DNA of 8,295 nt from Candidatus Colimorpha onthohippi (GTDB lineage: Bacteria; Bacteroidota; Bacteroidia; Bacteroidales; P3). Shown in pieces: positions 1-6,288 of the stretch. Location of the stretch: positions 1 through 8,295 of the forward strand of contig JAGHVA010000234.1 of assembly GCA_018064565.1 (NCBI GenBank), read 5' to 3'. The notes beneath the pieces are model-generated. The model saw nothing but the letters and a program-made list of their open reading frames with translations. It made no database searches and had not been told where the DNA came from. Position numbers and translations under genes: made by a program. Within the stretch, counting starts at the first letter, position 1, and the number at the start of each line of letters is the position of its first letter.

Positions 1-33
1 GTATAGGTGTGCAAATCAAATAAAAATTACCAT

Positions 34-120
34 ATGAAAAAGACTTTTGAGTACAAACCGTTCATTGCAAGAAAAGAACAAGGAGTTTTGAAAATAGTAC
101 GAGATGAGAATGTTTTGTAA
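34..120 (+). CDS. Doubtful small ORF, 28 aa
   Basis: ATG at 34 opens 28 codons ending in TAA at 118-120. The predicted peptide starts MKKTFEYKPF, ends RDENVL, and is charged and Lys/Glu-rich, with no membrane segment or signal peptide. An in-frame TAG at 4-6 rules out a long upstream extension, although a GTG at 7 would add nine residues. The bases before the ATG are AT-rich, as usual in Bacteroidota, but carry no specific signal. Its last codons lie in the left arm of the palindrome at 99-138, so the constraint there may be on the RNA or DNA rather than on a peptide. I do not recognise the sequence; chance or a gene remnant is at least as likely as a real small protein. Confidence 0.15.
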   Translation: MKKTFEYKPFIARKEQGVLKIVRDENVL

Positions 121-138
121 AACATGTCTCAACTCCGT
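99..138. repeat. Imperfect palindrome / strong stem-loop
   Basis: The inner arms ATGTTTT (110-116) and AAAACAT (119-125) are perfect reverse complements around a GT centre. After a single unpaired G at 126, the pairing continues between 101-109 and 127-135 with one A/A mismatch (eight of nine pairs). With C136 bulged, 99-100 also pairs with 137-138. No T-run follows on the + strand and no clean one is seen on the minus strand, so it does not look like a standard intrinsic terminator. It could be a protein-binding palindrome, an RNA structure, or the end of a small repeat element. Its function is unknown. Confidence 0.6.
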
Positions 139-255
139 GTTATTCACTACAATATGTTGTTAATATGGCAAGATGCTCAAACTTGATTTCAAAGAGCAAA
201 GGTAAAATTTTTTTTCAACAAAAAGAATTATATCCGCTTGTTTTTACTTTTTTTG

Positions 256-263
256 TATCTTTG
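256..263 (+). promoter_or_regulatory. Probable promoter -7 element (TATCTTTG) for the PFK gene
   Basis: TATCTTTG matches the Bacteroidota vegetative-sigma -7 consensus TAnnTTTG exactly. It lies about 65 bases before the preferred phosphofructokinase start codon, giving a leader of roughly 55-60 bases. The upstream -33 half (TTTG or TTG) is not clear: the nearest match, CTTG at 237-240, leaves only 15 bases of spacing, shorter than the usual 19 or so. The assignment therefore rests on the -7 match, the position and the AT-rich context. Confidence 0.45.
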
Positions 264-328
264 TATGGTTCATTGGATGTAGTTTGTACTTATATCCAAT
301 TGATTATCATTGTATATACCGTGTATTT

Positions 329-1432
329 ATGGCATTAAAAAGAGTAATGGTTCTTACGGGTGGTGGCGACTGTCCTGGTCTTAATGCAGTTATCCGAGGT
401 ATTGTTAAGCGAGCCTCGCAGGATCGTGATTGGGAAGTGGTGGGGTGTATAGAGTCGTTTAATGGAGTTTTGAGGGAACCGACCGAGGTGGAGGTACTTG
501 ACGAGAAGCGTGTAGAGGGCTTGCAGATTCAAGGAGGTACGATTTTGGGAACCACCAACAAAGGAGGCCCGTTCCAGTGGCCCGTACGTATGCCTGACGG
601 ATCATGGACTACGGCCGATCGGAGTGATGAGATGATTCGTAAGTTGGGTTACATGGGTATAGACGCAGTGATTAACATCGGAGGCGACGGGTCTCAACGG
701 ATTTCGTTAGGGCTGGCAAAGAAAGGTTTGCGTATAGTTGGTGTCCCAAAAACGATTGACAACGACTTGTCTCTCACAGACTATACGTTTGGCTTTCAAA
801 CAGCTGTGCAGATATGTACAGAGGCTATAGACAAGTTAGTTACCACTGCTGCATCGCACAATAGGGTGTTTATTATGGAGGTTATGGGTCGTGATGCAGG
901 TTGGATAGCATTGCATAGTGCCATAGCAGGTGGTGCGGATGTGTGCATTATACCAGAGATACCATACGATGTCAACAAGATAAAGGAGAAGATAGAACAG
1001 CGCTATAACAAGCGGAGAGGCTATTGCATAGTAGTAGTGGCTGAAGGTGCGAGAGCTGTAGGTCGAGATGTAACTGGTGTTGTAACGGGAGAGGTTGGCT
1101 ATCAGCATATAAAATTAGGTGGAGTAGGCGAGCAGTTGGCTGATGAATTGAAAATGGCGGGTGTGGAGCATGACATCAGGTGTACTATCTTGGGACATCT
1201 TCAGCGTGGTGGTACACCTATCGCTTTTGATAGAGTGTTGGCATCTGAGTTTGGTGTGAGGGCTATGGAGTTTGTTATGGAAGGTAGATTTGGTCAGATG
1301 GTAGCATACCGGCATCCCGATGTGGTAGGTATTCCTTTGGAGGAGGCGGTTCGTGAGCAGAATCTCATCAAGCCAGAGACAAACAACTTAATTCGTACAG
1401 CCAAGGGGTTGGGGATAGCATTTGGCGACTAA
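329..1432 (+). CDS. pfkA: 6-phosphofructokinase, probably ATP-dependent
   Basis: This cytoplasmic glycolytic enzyme phosphorylates fructose 6-phosphate to fructose 1,6-bisphosphate. The 367-residue protein shows the whole PFK fold: the N-terminal phosphate-binding loop TGGGDCPGLNA (10-20), GGDGS (118-122), the catalytic loop PKTIDND (140-146), the sugar-phosphate segment MGRDAGW (186-192), an EG pair (239-240) and GHLQRGG (289-295). It is longer than the E. coli-type enzyme of about 320 residues. Gly121 in GGDGS is the residue linked to ATP use (pyrophosphate enzymes have Asp there), while Lys141 replaces the Gly of E. coli PfkA. This Gly/Lys pair resembles plant-type ATP-PFKs, so ATP is the likely donor. 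The ATG at 329 is preferred: it gives the conventional start just before the first beta strand, whereas a TTG at 284 would add an atypical 15-residue leader. purH follows 69 bases downstream. The symbol reflects the family; Bacteroidales often carry several PFK copies. Confidence 0.93.
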   Translation: MALKRVMVLTGGGDCPGLNAVIRGIVKRASQDRDWEVVGCIESFNGVLREPTEVEVLDEKRVEGLQIQGGTILGTTNKGGPFQWPVRMPDGSWTTADRSDEMIRKLGYMGIDAVINIGGDGSQRISLGLAKKGLRIVGVPKTIDNDLSLTDYTFGFQTAVQICTEAIDKLVTTAASHNRVFIMEVMGRDAGWIALHSAIAGGADVCIIPEIPYDVNKIKEKIEQRYNKRRGYCIVVVAEGARAVGRDVTGVVTGEVGYQHIKLGGVGEQLADELKMAGVEHDIRCTILGHLQRGGTPIAFDRVLASEFGVRAMEFVMEGRFGQMVAYRHPDVVGIPLEEAVREQNLIKPETNNLIRTAKGLGIAFGD

Positions 1433-1501
1433 TTGTGGTTAAAAAGTGAGGAAGGACATCGACTGTTCGTTTTTTTTTGATAAGAATTTGAATATATATC
1501 T

Positions 1502-3034
1502 ATGAATATGGAAAGCAAAAAAATTAAGTCAGCACTTATCTCTGTGTTCTACAAAGATGGGTTGGATGATATTGTCAAAGCCTTGGATAAGCAGGGGGTT
1601 ACGATTTATTCTACGGGAGGCACCTATAATTTTATTCGTGGGTTGGGTGTCGATCCTGTAGCTGTAGAGTCGTTGACGGGGTATCCTTCTATCTTGGGTG
1701 GAAGAGTCAAAACGTTGCATCCAAAGGTATTTGGTGGTATATTGAGCCGTCGTGACATATTCTCGGACGGAGAGCAGTTAAACCAATATGAGATTCCAGA
1801 AATCGACTTGGTGATAGTGGATTTGTATCCGTTTGAGCAGACAGTGGCATCCGATGCAGCGGAGCAAGACATTATAGAGAAGATAGATATTGGAGGTATC
1901 TCGTTGATACGTGCAGCAGCCAAGAATTTCAAAGATGTGGTAATTGTACCCGCAGTGGATTATTATCATGAGTTTTTGGAGATATACAATAGTCAGAATG
2001 GGGAGACAACATTAGCGCAGCGTCGCCATTTTGCGGCATGTGCGTTCAATGTGAGTTCTCATTACGACACAGCTATTTTCAACTATTTTAACCGTGAGGA
2101 GCAGTTGCCTGTATTCAAGCAGGAATACAGCAAGGCGAATGTGCTCCGTTATGGTGAAAACCCGCATCAGAAAGGTTATTATTTTGGTGATTTGGATGGG
2201 GCATTTACCAAATTGAATGGCAAAGAGATTTCGTATAACAATTTGGGCGATATTGATGCAGCATGTAGTTTGATAGATGATTTTGAGGATCCTACATTTG
2301 CTATACTGAAACATAATAATGCGTGTGGTTTGGCATCTCGCGACACTTTGTTGCAGGCATGGATTGATGCGCTTGCGGGCGACCCCGTGTCGGCATTTGG
2401 GGGTGTATTGGTTGCCAATCGGACAATTACCAAAGATGTAGCAGAGGAGATGCACAAGATTTTCTTTGAGGTATGTATTGCGCCAGACTATGAGCCAGAA
2501 GCTCTTGAGATATTGAAAGGCAAGAAAAATAGAATTATCCTTAAGCGCAATGTTTTCAAGATGCACGAACAGCAGTTTCGCAGTGTGCTGAATGGCGTAT
2601 TGGTTCAAGATAGGGATCAAGTAGTGCCTGCGGTAGGTGATATGACAACGAGTGTTACAAGTACACCTATTACAGCCAATCAGGCTGCAGATTTGGCTTT
2701 TGCGACAATTTTGGTCAAGCATACCAAATCCAATGCCATCGTGTTGGCAAAGAATCGCCAGTTGTGTGCGTCAGGCACAGGTCAGACGTCGCGTGTGGAT
2801 GCTTTGCGGCAAGCAATCGCTAAGGCTCAGTCGTTTGGTTTTGATTTGAATGGTGCGGTGATGGCTTCGGATGCGTTCTTCCCGTTTCCTGATTGTGTTG
2901 AGATAGCACACGATGCGGGTGTTGTAGCGGTAGCGCATCCTGGGGGCTCCATCAACGATCAAAAATCAATTGATTATTGCGAGCAGCATAAGATGGGGAT
3001 GGTAATTACGGGAAAACGTCATTTCAAACACTGA
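1502..3034 (+). CDS. purH: Bifunctional AICAR formyltransferase / IMP cyclohydrolase
   Basis: PurH carries out the last two steps of de novo IMP synthesis in the cytoplasm: formylation of AICAR with 10-formyltetrahydrofolate, then ring closure to IMP. The 510-residue length is normal. The N-terminal MGS-like cyclohydrolase domain (about 5-155) has STGGT (37-41) and GGRVKTLHPK (66-75). The C-terminal formyltransferase domain has RYGENPHQ (216-223), the catalytic Lys270-His271 in KHNNACG, SAFGG (297-301), KSNAIVLAK (409-417) and DAFFPFPD (457-464), and ends with the usual TGxRHFKH-type tail. It is very similar to the Bacteroides proteins as I remember them. The start is ATG at 1502 or at 1508 two codons later; the sequence does not decide between them. 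No purine-responsive leader structure was recognised in the 69-base gap before it. mreB begins 42 bases after the stop, so read-through into mreB is likely. Confidence 0.97.
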   Translation: MNMESKKIKSALISVFYKDGLDDIVKALDKQGVTIYSTGGTYNFIRGLGVDPVAVESLTGYPSILGGRVKTLHPKVFGGILSRRDIFSDGEQLNQYEIPEIDLVIVDLYPFEQTVASDAAEQDIIEKIDIGGISLIRAAAKNFKDVVIVPAVDYYHEFLEIYNSQNGETTLAQRRHFAACAFNVSSHYDTAIFNYFNREEQLPVFKQEYSKANVLRYGENPHQKGYYFGDLDGAFTKLNGKEISYNNLGDIDAACSLIDDFEDPTFAILKHNNACGLASRDTLLQAWIDALAGDPVSAFGGVLVANRTITKDVAEEMHKIFFEVCIAPDYEPEALEILKGKKNRIILKRNVFKMHEQQFRSVLNGVLVQDRDQVVPAVGDMTTSVTSTPITANQAADLAFATILVKHTKSNAIVLAKNRQLCASGTGQTSRVDALRQAIAKAQSFGFDLNGAVMASDAFFPFPDCVEIAHDAGVVAVAHPGGSINDQKSIDYCEQHKMGMVITGKRHFKH

Positions 3035-3076
3035 AATAAACATTAGGACTAATAACTATAAATTTGCAGATTCAAT

Positions 3077-4105
3077 ATGGGTCTTTTTTCCTTTTTTAAT
3101 AAGGAGTTGGCAATGGATCTCGGTACCGCCAATTCTATTGTAATTCATAACGACCAGATTGTGGTTGATCAGCCATCGATAGTGGCAATTGACAAGCAGG
3201 CTAATAAGATAGCGGCAGTCGGCGTAGATGCTAAGTTGATGGAGGGTAAGAATTGTAGTTCAATCATAGAGACTATTCGCCCGCTGAAAAGTGGTGTAAT
3301 TGCCGATTTTGAAATGGCGCATCATTTGATACGCGAGTTGATATGCATGGCGGGGGTCAATAGGTCATTCTTACCTCCCTCATTGCGAATGGTTATCTGT
3401 ATTCCGTCAGGAATAACAAATGTTGAAGAGCGTGCTGTTCGTGAGTCTGCTCAACAGGCGGGTGCTAAAGAAATTCGTATGATATATGAGCCAATGGCTG
3501 CTGCTATTGGTATCGGTATAGATGTGTTGAAACCAGATGGGCACATGATTGTGGACATTGGAGGTGGTACTGCTGAGATTGCGGTTATCTCATTGGGTGG
3601 TATTGTGTGTAGCAAGTCTATTCGTGTAGCAGGAGATGATTTCAACAACAACATCGTGGAGTATTTGCGTAGCCGTCATAATATTGTAATCGGAGAACGC
3701 ACTGCCGAGGATGTGAAAAAGCAGGTTGGTTCAGCGTTGCCAGATTTGGGAGCAGATGCTCCGCCAGATTTTCCAACTTTAGGAAGAGACCTGATGACTG
3801 GTTTGCCTAAAGAGGTTGTGTTGAGCTATAAAGAGATTTCGCATGCTTTGCATCCATCAATTCAACGTATTGAGCAAGCCATTTTGGAGACATTGGCTGA
3901 TACTCCTCCCGAATTGGCTGCAGATATTTATCGTACAGGTATTTATCTTGCAGGAGGTGGATCGCTCTTGAGAGGTCTTGATGTTAGAATATCCGATAAA
4001 ACGCAGTTGACGGTGCATATTGCGGACGACCCGTTGCATGCAGTGGCTCGTGGTACTGCTATAGCATTGAAACACTTCAATGAATTTCAGTTCCTTATCA
4101 AGTAA
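3077..4105 (+). CDS. mreB: Rod-shape-determining actin homologue MreB
   Basis: MreB polymerises under the inner membrane into antiparallel filaments that guide the elongation peptidoglycan machinery. The 342-residue protein has the complete actin-fold nucleotide site: phosphate-1 DLGTANS (14-20), the catalytic Glu138 in YEPMAAAIG, phosphate-2 DIGGGTAEI (160-168), and the adenosine motif YLAGGGSLLRG (290-300). The N-terminus MGLFSFF is hydrophobic, and Phe98-Leu99 sits where the membrane-inserting loop lies in Thermotoga MreB, so membrane binding appears intact. The 42-base gap to purH suggests co-transcription. From memory, purH-mreB linkage is common in Bacteroidales, where mreC, mreD, a class B PBP and rodA usually follow. 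Here the gene instead ends 27 bases before a strong terminator and is followed by convergent genes. The nucleotide-binding motifs are all present, so it does not look like a pseudogene. Confidence 0.96.
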   Translation: MGLFSFFNKELAMDLGTANSIVIHNDQIVVDQPSIVAIDKQANKIAAVGVDAKLMEGKNCSSIIETIRPLKSGVIADFEMAHHLIRELICMAGVNRSFLPPSLRMVICIPSGITNVEERAVRESAQQAGAKEIRMIYEPMAAAIGIGIDVLKPDGHMIVDIGGGTAEIAVISLGGIVCSKSIRVAGDDFNNNIVEYLRSRHNIVIGERTAEDVKKQVGSALPDLGADAPPDFPTLGRDLMTGLPKEVVLSYKEISHALHPSIQRIEQAILETLADTPPELAADIYRTGIYLAGGGSLLRGLDVRISDKTQLTVHIADDPLHAVARGTAIALKHFNEFQFLIK

Positions 4106-4132
4106 AGTAGGATATTTGAATATGGGTACATA

Positions 4133-4166
4133 AAAATAGGCTTCCTTCGTCAAGGAAGCCTATTTT
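4133..4166. terminator. Bidirectional intrinsic terminator between mreB and dacB
   Basis: A perfect 15-base-pair stem joins 4133-4147 and 4152-4166 around a CGTC loop (4148-4151). The core AGGCTTCCTT / AAGGAAGCCT is G/C-containing, and A-rich and T-rich flanks give a U-tract on whichever strand is transcribed (TATTTTG on +, TATTTTTATG on minus). It lies 27 bases after the mreB stop and 58 bases beyond the end of the minus-strand dacB, so it should stop transcription from both convergent units. Confidence 0.92.
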
Positions 4167-4224
4167 GTATTTATAGGTGTTCTAATGAATTCAACGCAGG
4201 GTTTATTTGTACTCCAATTCAGAC

Positions 4225-5682
4225 TTATTTGAGTTGAGCTATCTTGAGTAATACTTGTTCAAGTTGTTTGGAAATAACAGAATTGCTGCATTCGTGGTCG
4301 TTGCTCATGATGCAATAGCATAGGTGGTCTCCTTTGGGAGAAACAACGTAGCCACAGAATGCCTTGATACCATCCATGGTGCCGCTTTTGACATATACCA
4401 GCCGTCCGTTTAGAGGAACGTTGGCAAGAAGCTTTCGGGCAGTACCGCTGCGACCTGCTACAGCCATAGTTTTCAAAAAATCCTTGTAGTAGCTTGTTTT
4501 GCTTAATTCGTACAGAAATCTACAGGTAAAATCACTGGTCATCTTGTTCATGCGCGATAACCCGCATCCATCTACAATGCGAATACCACTTGTCTCTAAG
4601 TGATGCGCCTTAAAATAATCCATCAACACTTTGGAACCATTAGTGAAGTTGCCTTTGCCGTACCATTTCAAACCAAGGTATTTGAACACACACTCGGCAT
4701 AGGTATTGTTGCTGGTTTGGTTGATGTATTGTGCGATAACATAATAGGTGTTGGAGTAATATTCAATGAATGTGTGGCAACTGTCTCTAATAGTGGCAAC
4801 TTCGCTGGTGTTGGTGGATACGTTGACACCGTGGTGGCGCAGGTAAGTGGCGAAAAGTTCTGCGCATGTAGCAGCTGGATTTGCCATGGAACCACGAATA
4901 GAGAAGTTGTTTTTGCCGAGAGGCACAGTGCCGCGGTAGAGTCGTTGGATATTGTTAGGGTCACCATAAATTACTACATTGTCGCCAGAGTTTTCGGGGC
5001 CAGTTGACACTTCGTTGATATTTCGTATGTTGAGTAGTCTTGGTTCGGTATGGTCCAGCAGTGCTGGGTAACCTAAACGTTTGCCTGCGTTAAAATAGGC
5101 AAAATACATGTTTTCGTGGAAATTCAATCCGCAGGTACCTGCGCCATAGTAGTTCCCGATGTCTCCCCATTGCCAAGAATCGTGGAGGAATTGGTTGTCA
5201 AATACCGATTGGTTATAGCAAACTCTGCCTTTGATCCGTTTGATACCTTGATTGACAAGTGCTCGATACCATGTGTTGAATAATGTATCTGGATTCGTTT
5301 GCTTATAACGGTATGAACCTAACAATGGGTCTCCTCCACCTATGATGTAGATGTTGCCATTCAGTACGCCGTCGTTGTCAATGGTTCCGCTGTATGCGAG
5401 TGTCGTCTTGAATCTAAAATCCATACCAAGTTTCTCCATGGCTATGGCGGTAGTGAATATTTTATTCATTGACGCTGGAATCATAGATCTCTGGGAGTTG
5501 TAGGCATAGACATTGCGGTGTTGTGTCATATTGTACACGCATACAGACAGAGTGGCGTGCCGCATAGCATTGTCTCGACTGAGATCCAATACAGTCTTGT
5601 CAAGTTCTGAGGTGTTTTGCGCAGTCGCTGCAATCGAAAGCAAGCATGCGATCAGGCTTAGAATGACATTACAATGTTTCAT
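4225..5682 (-). CDS. dacB: D-alanyl-D-alanine carboxypeptidase/endopeptidase, PBP4 (DacB) family
   Basis: This is a periplasmic serine peptidase of family S13 that removes terminal D-Ala from, or cleaves D,D-crosslinks in, peptidoglycan. At 485 residues it is close to E. coli PBP4. The N-terminus (1-21) is a signal peptide with a hydrophobic core and a likely type I cleavage after ATA21. The three penicillin-binding motifs are complete: Ser71-Met-Asn-Lys74 (nucleophile and general base), Ser324-Asn-Asn326, and Lys432-Ser-Gly-Thr435. IIGGGDPLL (113-121) and DGCGLSR (371-377) are further family landmarks; the latter usually reads DGSGLSR, so Ser is replaced by Cys373. The predicted mature protein has about twelve cysteines, many for a periplasmic enzyme. 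The start is fixed by the signal peptide. The ATG overlaps the engB stop by 14 bases, implying coupled translation, and this is the last gene before the terminator. Confidence 0.93.
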   Translation of the reverse strand: MKHCNVILSLIACLLSIAATAQNTSELDKTVLDLSRDNAMRHATLSVCVYNMTQHRNVYAYNSQRSMIPASMNKIFTTAIAMEKLGMDFRFKTTLAYSGTIDNDGVLNGNIYIIGGGDPLLGSYRYKQTNPDTLFNTWYRALVNQGIKRIKGRVCYNQSVFDNQFLHDSWQWGDIGNYYGAGTCGLNFHENMYFAYFNAGKRLGYPALLDHTEPRLLNIRNINEVSTGPENSGDNVVIYGDPNNIQRLYRGTVPLGKNNFSIRGSMANPAATCAELFATYLRHHGVNVSTNTSEVATIRDSCHTFIEYYSNTYYVIAQYINQTSNNTYAECVFKYLGLKWYGKGNFTNGSKVLMDYFKAHHLETSGIRIVDGCGLSRMNKMTSDFTCRFLYELSKTSYYKDFLKTMAVAGRSGTARKLLANVPLNGRLVYVKSGTMDGIKAFCGYVVSPKGDHLCYCIMSNDHECSNSVISKQLEQVLLKIAQLK

Positions 5683-6265
5683 TTATTTGTGCTATTAAGT
5701 CAAGAATATTATCTCTTCCGTAACCAGTGGCAGATGATGTGAGTATCATGGTGGGCAATTCTTCCCAGTCCGCCATCATGGCATCTTTGAACGCTTTGAT
5801 ATTTTTTGTGATTTCGCGTTGTTTTTCTTTGTCGGTTTTGGTGAATACAATCGAGAGAGGGATTCCGTTGACGCCTAAAAAATTGATGAAGTCAAGGTCT
5901 GATTTTTGGGGTGGGATGCGGGAATCAACCAATACAAACACGTTGGTTAGTTGCGTTCGGTTCAAAAAATAGTTTCGTATCATCTTCTCCCATCGTTCAC
6001 GAGCCTCTTTTGAAATGCGAGCATAGCCATATCCTGGCAAATCGACCAAATACCATTGATTGTTAATCAAGAAATGGTTGATTAGTTGTGTCTTGCCAGG
6101 GCGTCCGCTTGTCTTTGCCAGACCTTTGACACCCGTAAGCATATTGATTAGTGACGACTTCCCGACATTGCTGCGTCCGATAAAGGCATACTCAGGCAAC
6201 CCCGTCAAGGGGCATTTTCGGTAGTCGCTATTGCTGACTATAAATGTGGCACTTGCAATCTCCAT
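5669..6265 (-). CDS. engB: Ribosome-biogenesis GTP-binding protein EngB/YsxC/YihA
   Basis: This small TrmE-Era-EngA-EngB-type GTPase takes part in late assembly of the large ribosomal subunit. All G motifs are visible in the 198-residue protein: G1 GRSNVGKS (30-37), G2 Thr59 in RPGKT, G3 DLPGYG (75-80), G4 TKTD (142-145) and G5 SSA (177-179). The length is typical. The start is taken as ATG at 6265 (MEIASATFIV), because related Bacteroidales proteins, as I remember them, begin in this way; a TTG at 6280 would add five residues of no clear value. The gene begins 23 bases after the end of the N-acyltransferase gene, and its 3' end overlaps the dacB start by 14 bases. It therefore sits in the middle of an envelope-gene operon, which could tie ribosome-assembly capacity to envelope synthesis (inference). 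Confidence 0.96.
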   Translation of the reverse strand: MEIASATFIVSNSDYRKCPLTGLPEYAFIGRSNVGKSSLINMLTGVKGLAKTSGRPGKTQLINHFLINNQWYLVDLPGYGYARISKEARERWEKMIRNYFLNRTQLTNVFVLVDSRIPPQKSDLDFINFLGVNGIPLSIVFTKTDKEKQREITKNIKAFKDAMMADWEELPTMILTSSATGYGRDNILDLIAQINETL

Positions 6266-6288
6266 TGAGTGTGCGGTCAATTTGTATG

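Larger units (their letters stand above)
1..328. other. AT-rich intergenic region upstream of the phosphofructokinase gene
   Basis: This stretch has no recognisable protein or RNA gene. It holds a 28-codon ORF with no recognised relatives (34-120), a long imperfect palindrome (99-138), several A/T homopolymer runs around 207-254, and a Bacteroidota-type promoter -7 element (256-263). The part from about 200 to 328 is best read as the promoter and leader of the phosphofructokinase gene. The part from 1 to 140 is unexplained and may be the far end of an upstream locus outside the window. Confidence 0.6.

Noticed and set aside
284..328. TTG-initiated 15-residue N-terminal extension of the phosphofructokinase
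   Set aside because: The ATG at 329 gives the standard PFK N-terminus, and the extension resembles no family sequence. The TTG lies close to the likely transcription start.
1460..1479. Nine-T run after pfkA as a possible intrinsic terminator
   Set aside because: Only a three-base-pair stem (CGA/TCG) precedes it, too weak for a convincing terminator; partial termination cannot be excluded.
2012..2722. A 236-codon open frame on the minus strand inside purH
   Set aside because: It lies entirely opposite the strongly conserved purH frame, and its product is of odd composition (many Cys, Ile, His) with no recognisable domain; a shadow of purH codon use.
3059..3066. TAAATTTG matching the promoter -7 consensus just before mreB
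   Set aside because: The predicted transcript would start only a few bases before the ATG, and no -33 box is found at a suitable distance; probably chance in AT-rich DNA.
4600..5007. A 135-codon + strand open frame opposite dacB
   Set aside because: Fully antisense to the conserved PBP4 region holding the SNN motif; no domain and no promoter or start signal of its own.
5644..5682. Lipoprotein signal (LIAC at residues 10-13) in DacB
   Set aside because: The hydrophobic stretch continues past Cys13 to a good type I cleavage site (ATA21), and the region before the Cys is short; a type I signal peptide fits better.
6266..6280. TTG start five codons upstream of the chosen engB start
   Set aside because: The ATG at 6265 begins with the usual MEI-type N-terminus of Bacteroidales EngB; the extra residues add nothing recognisable.
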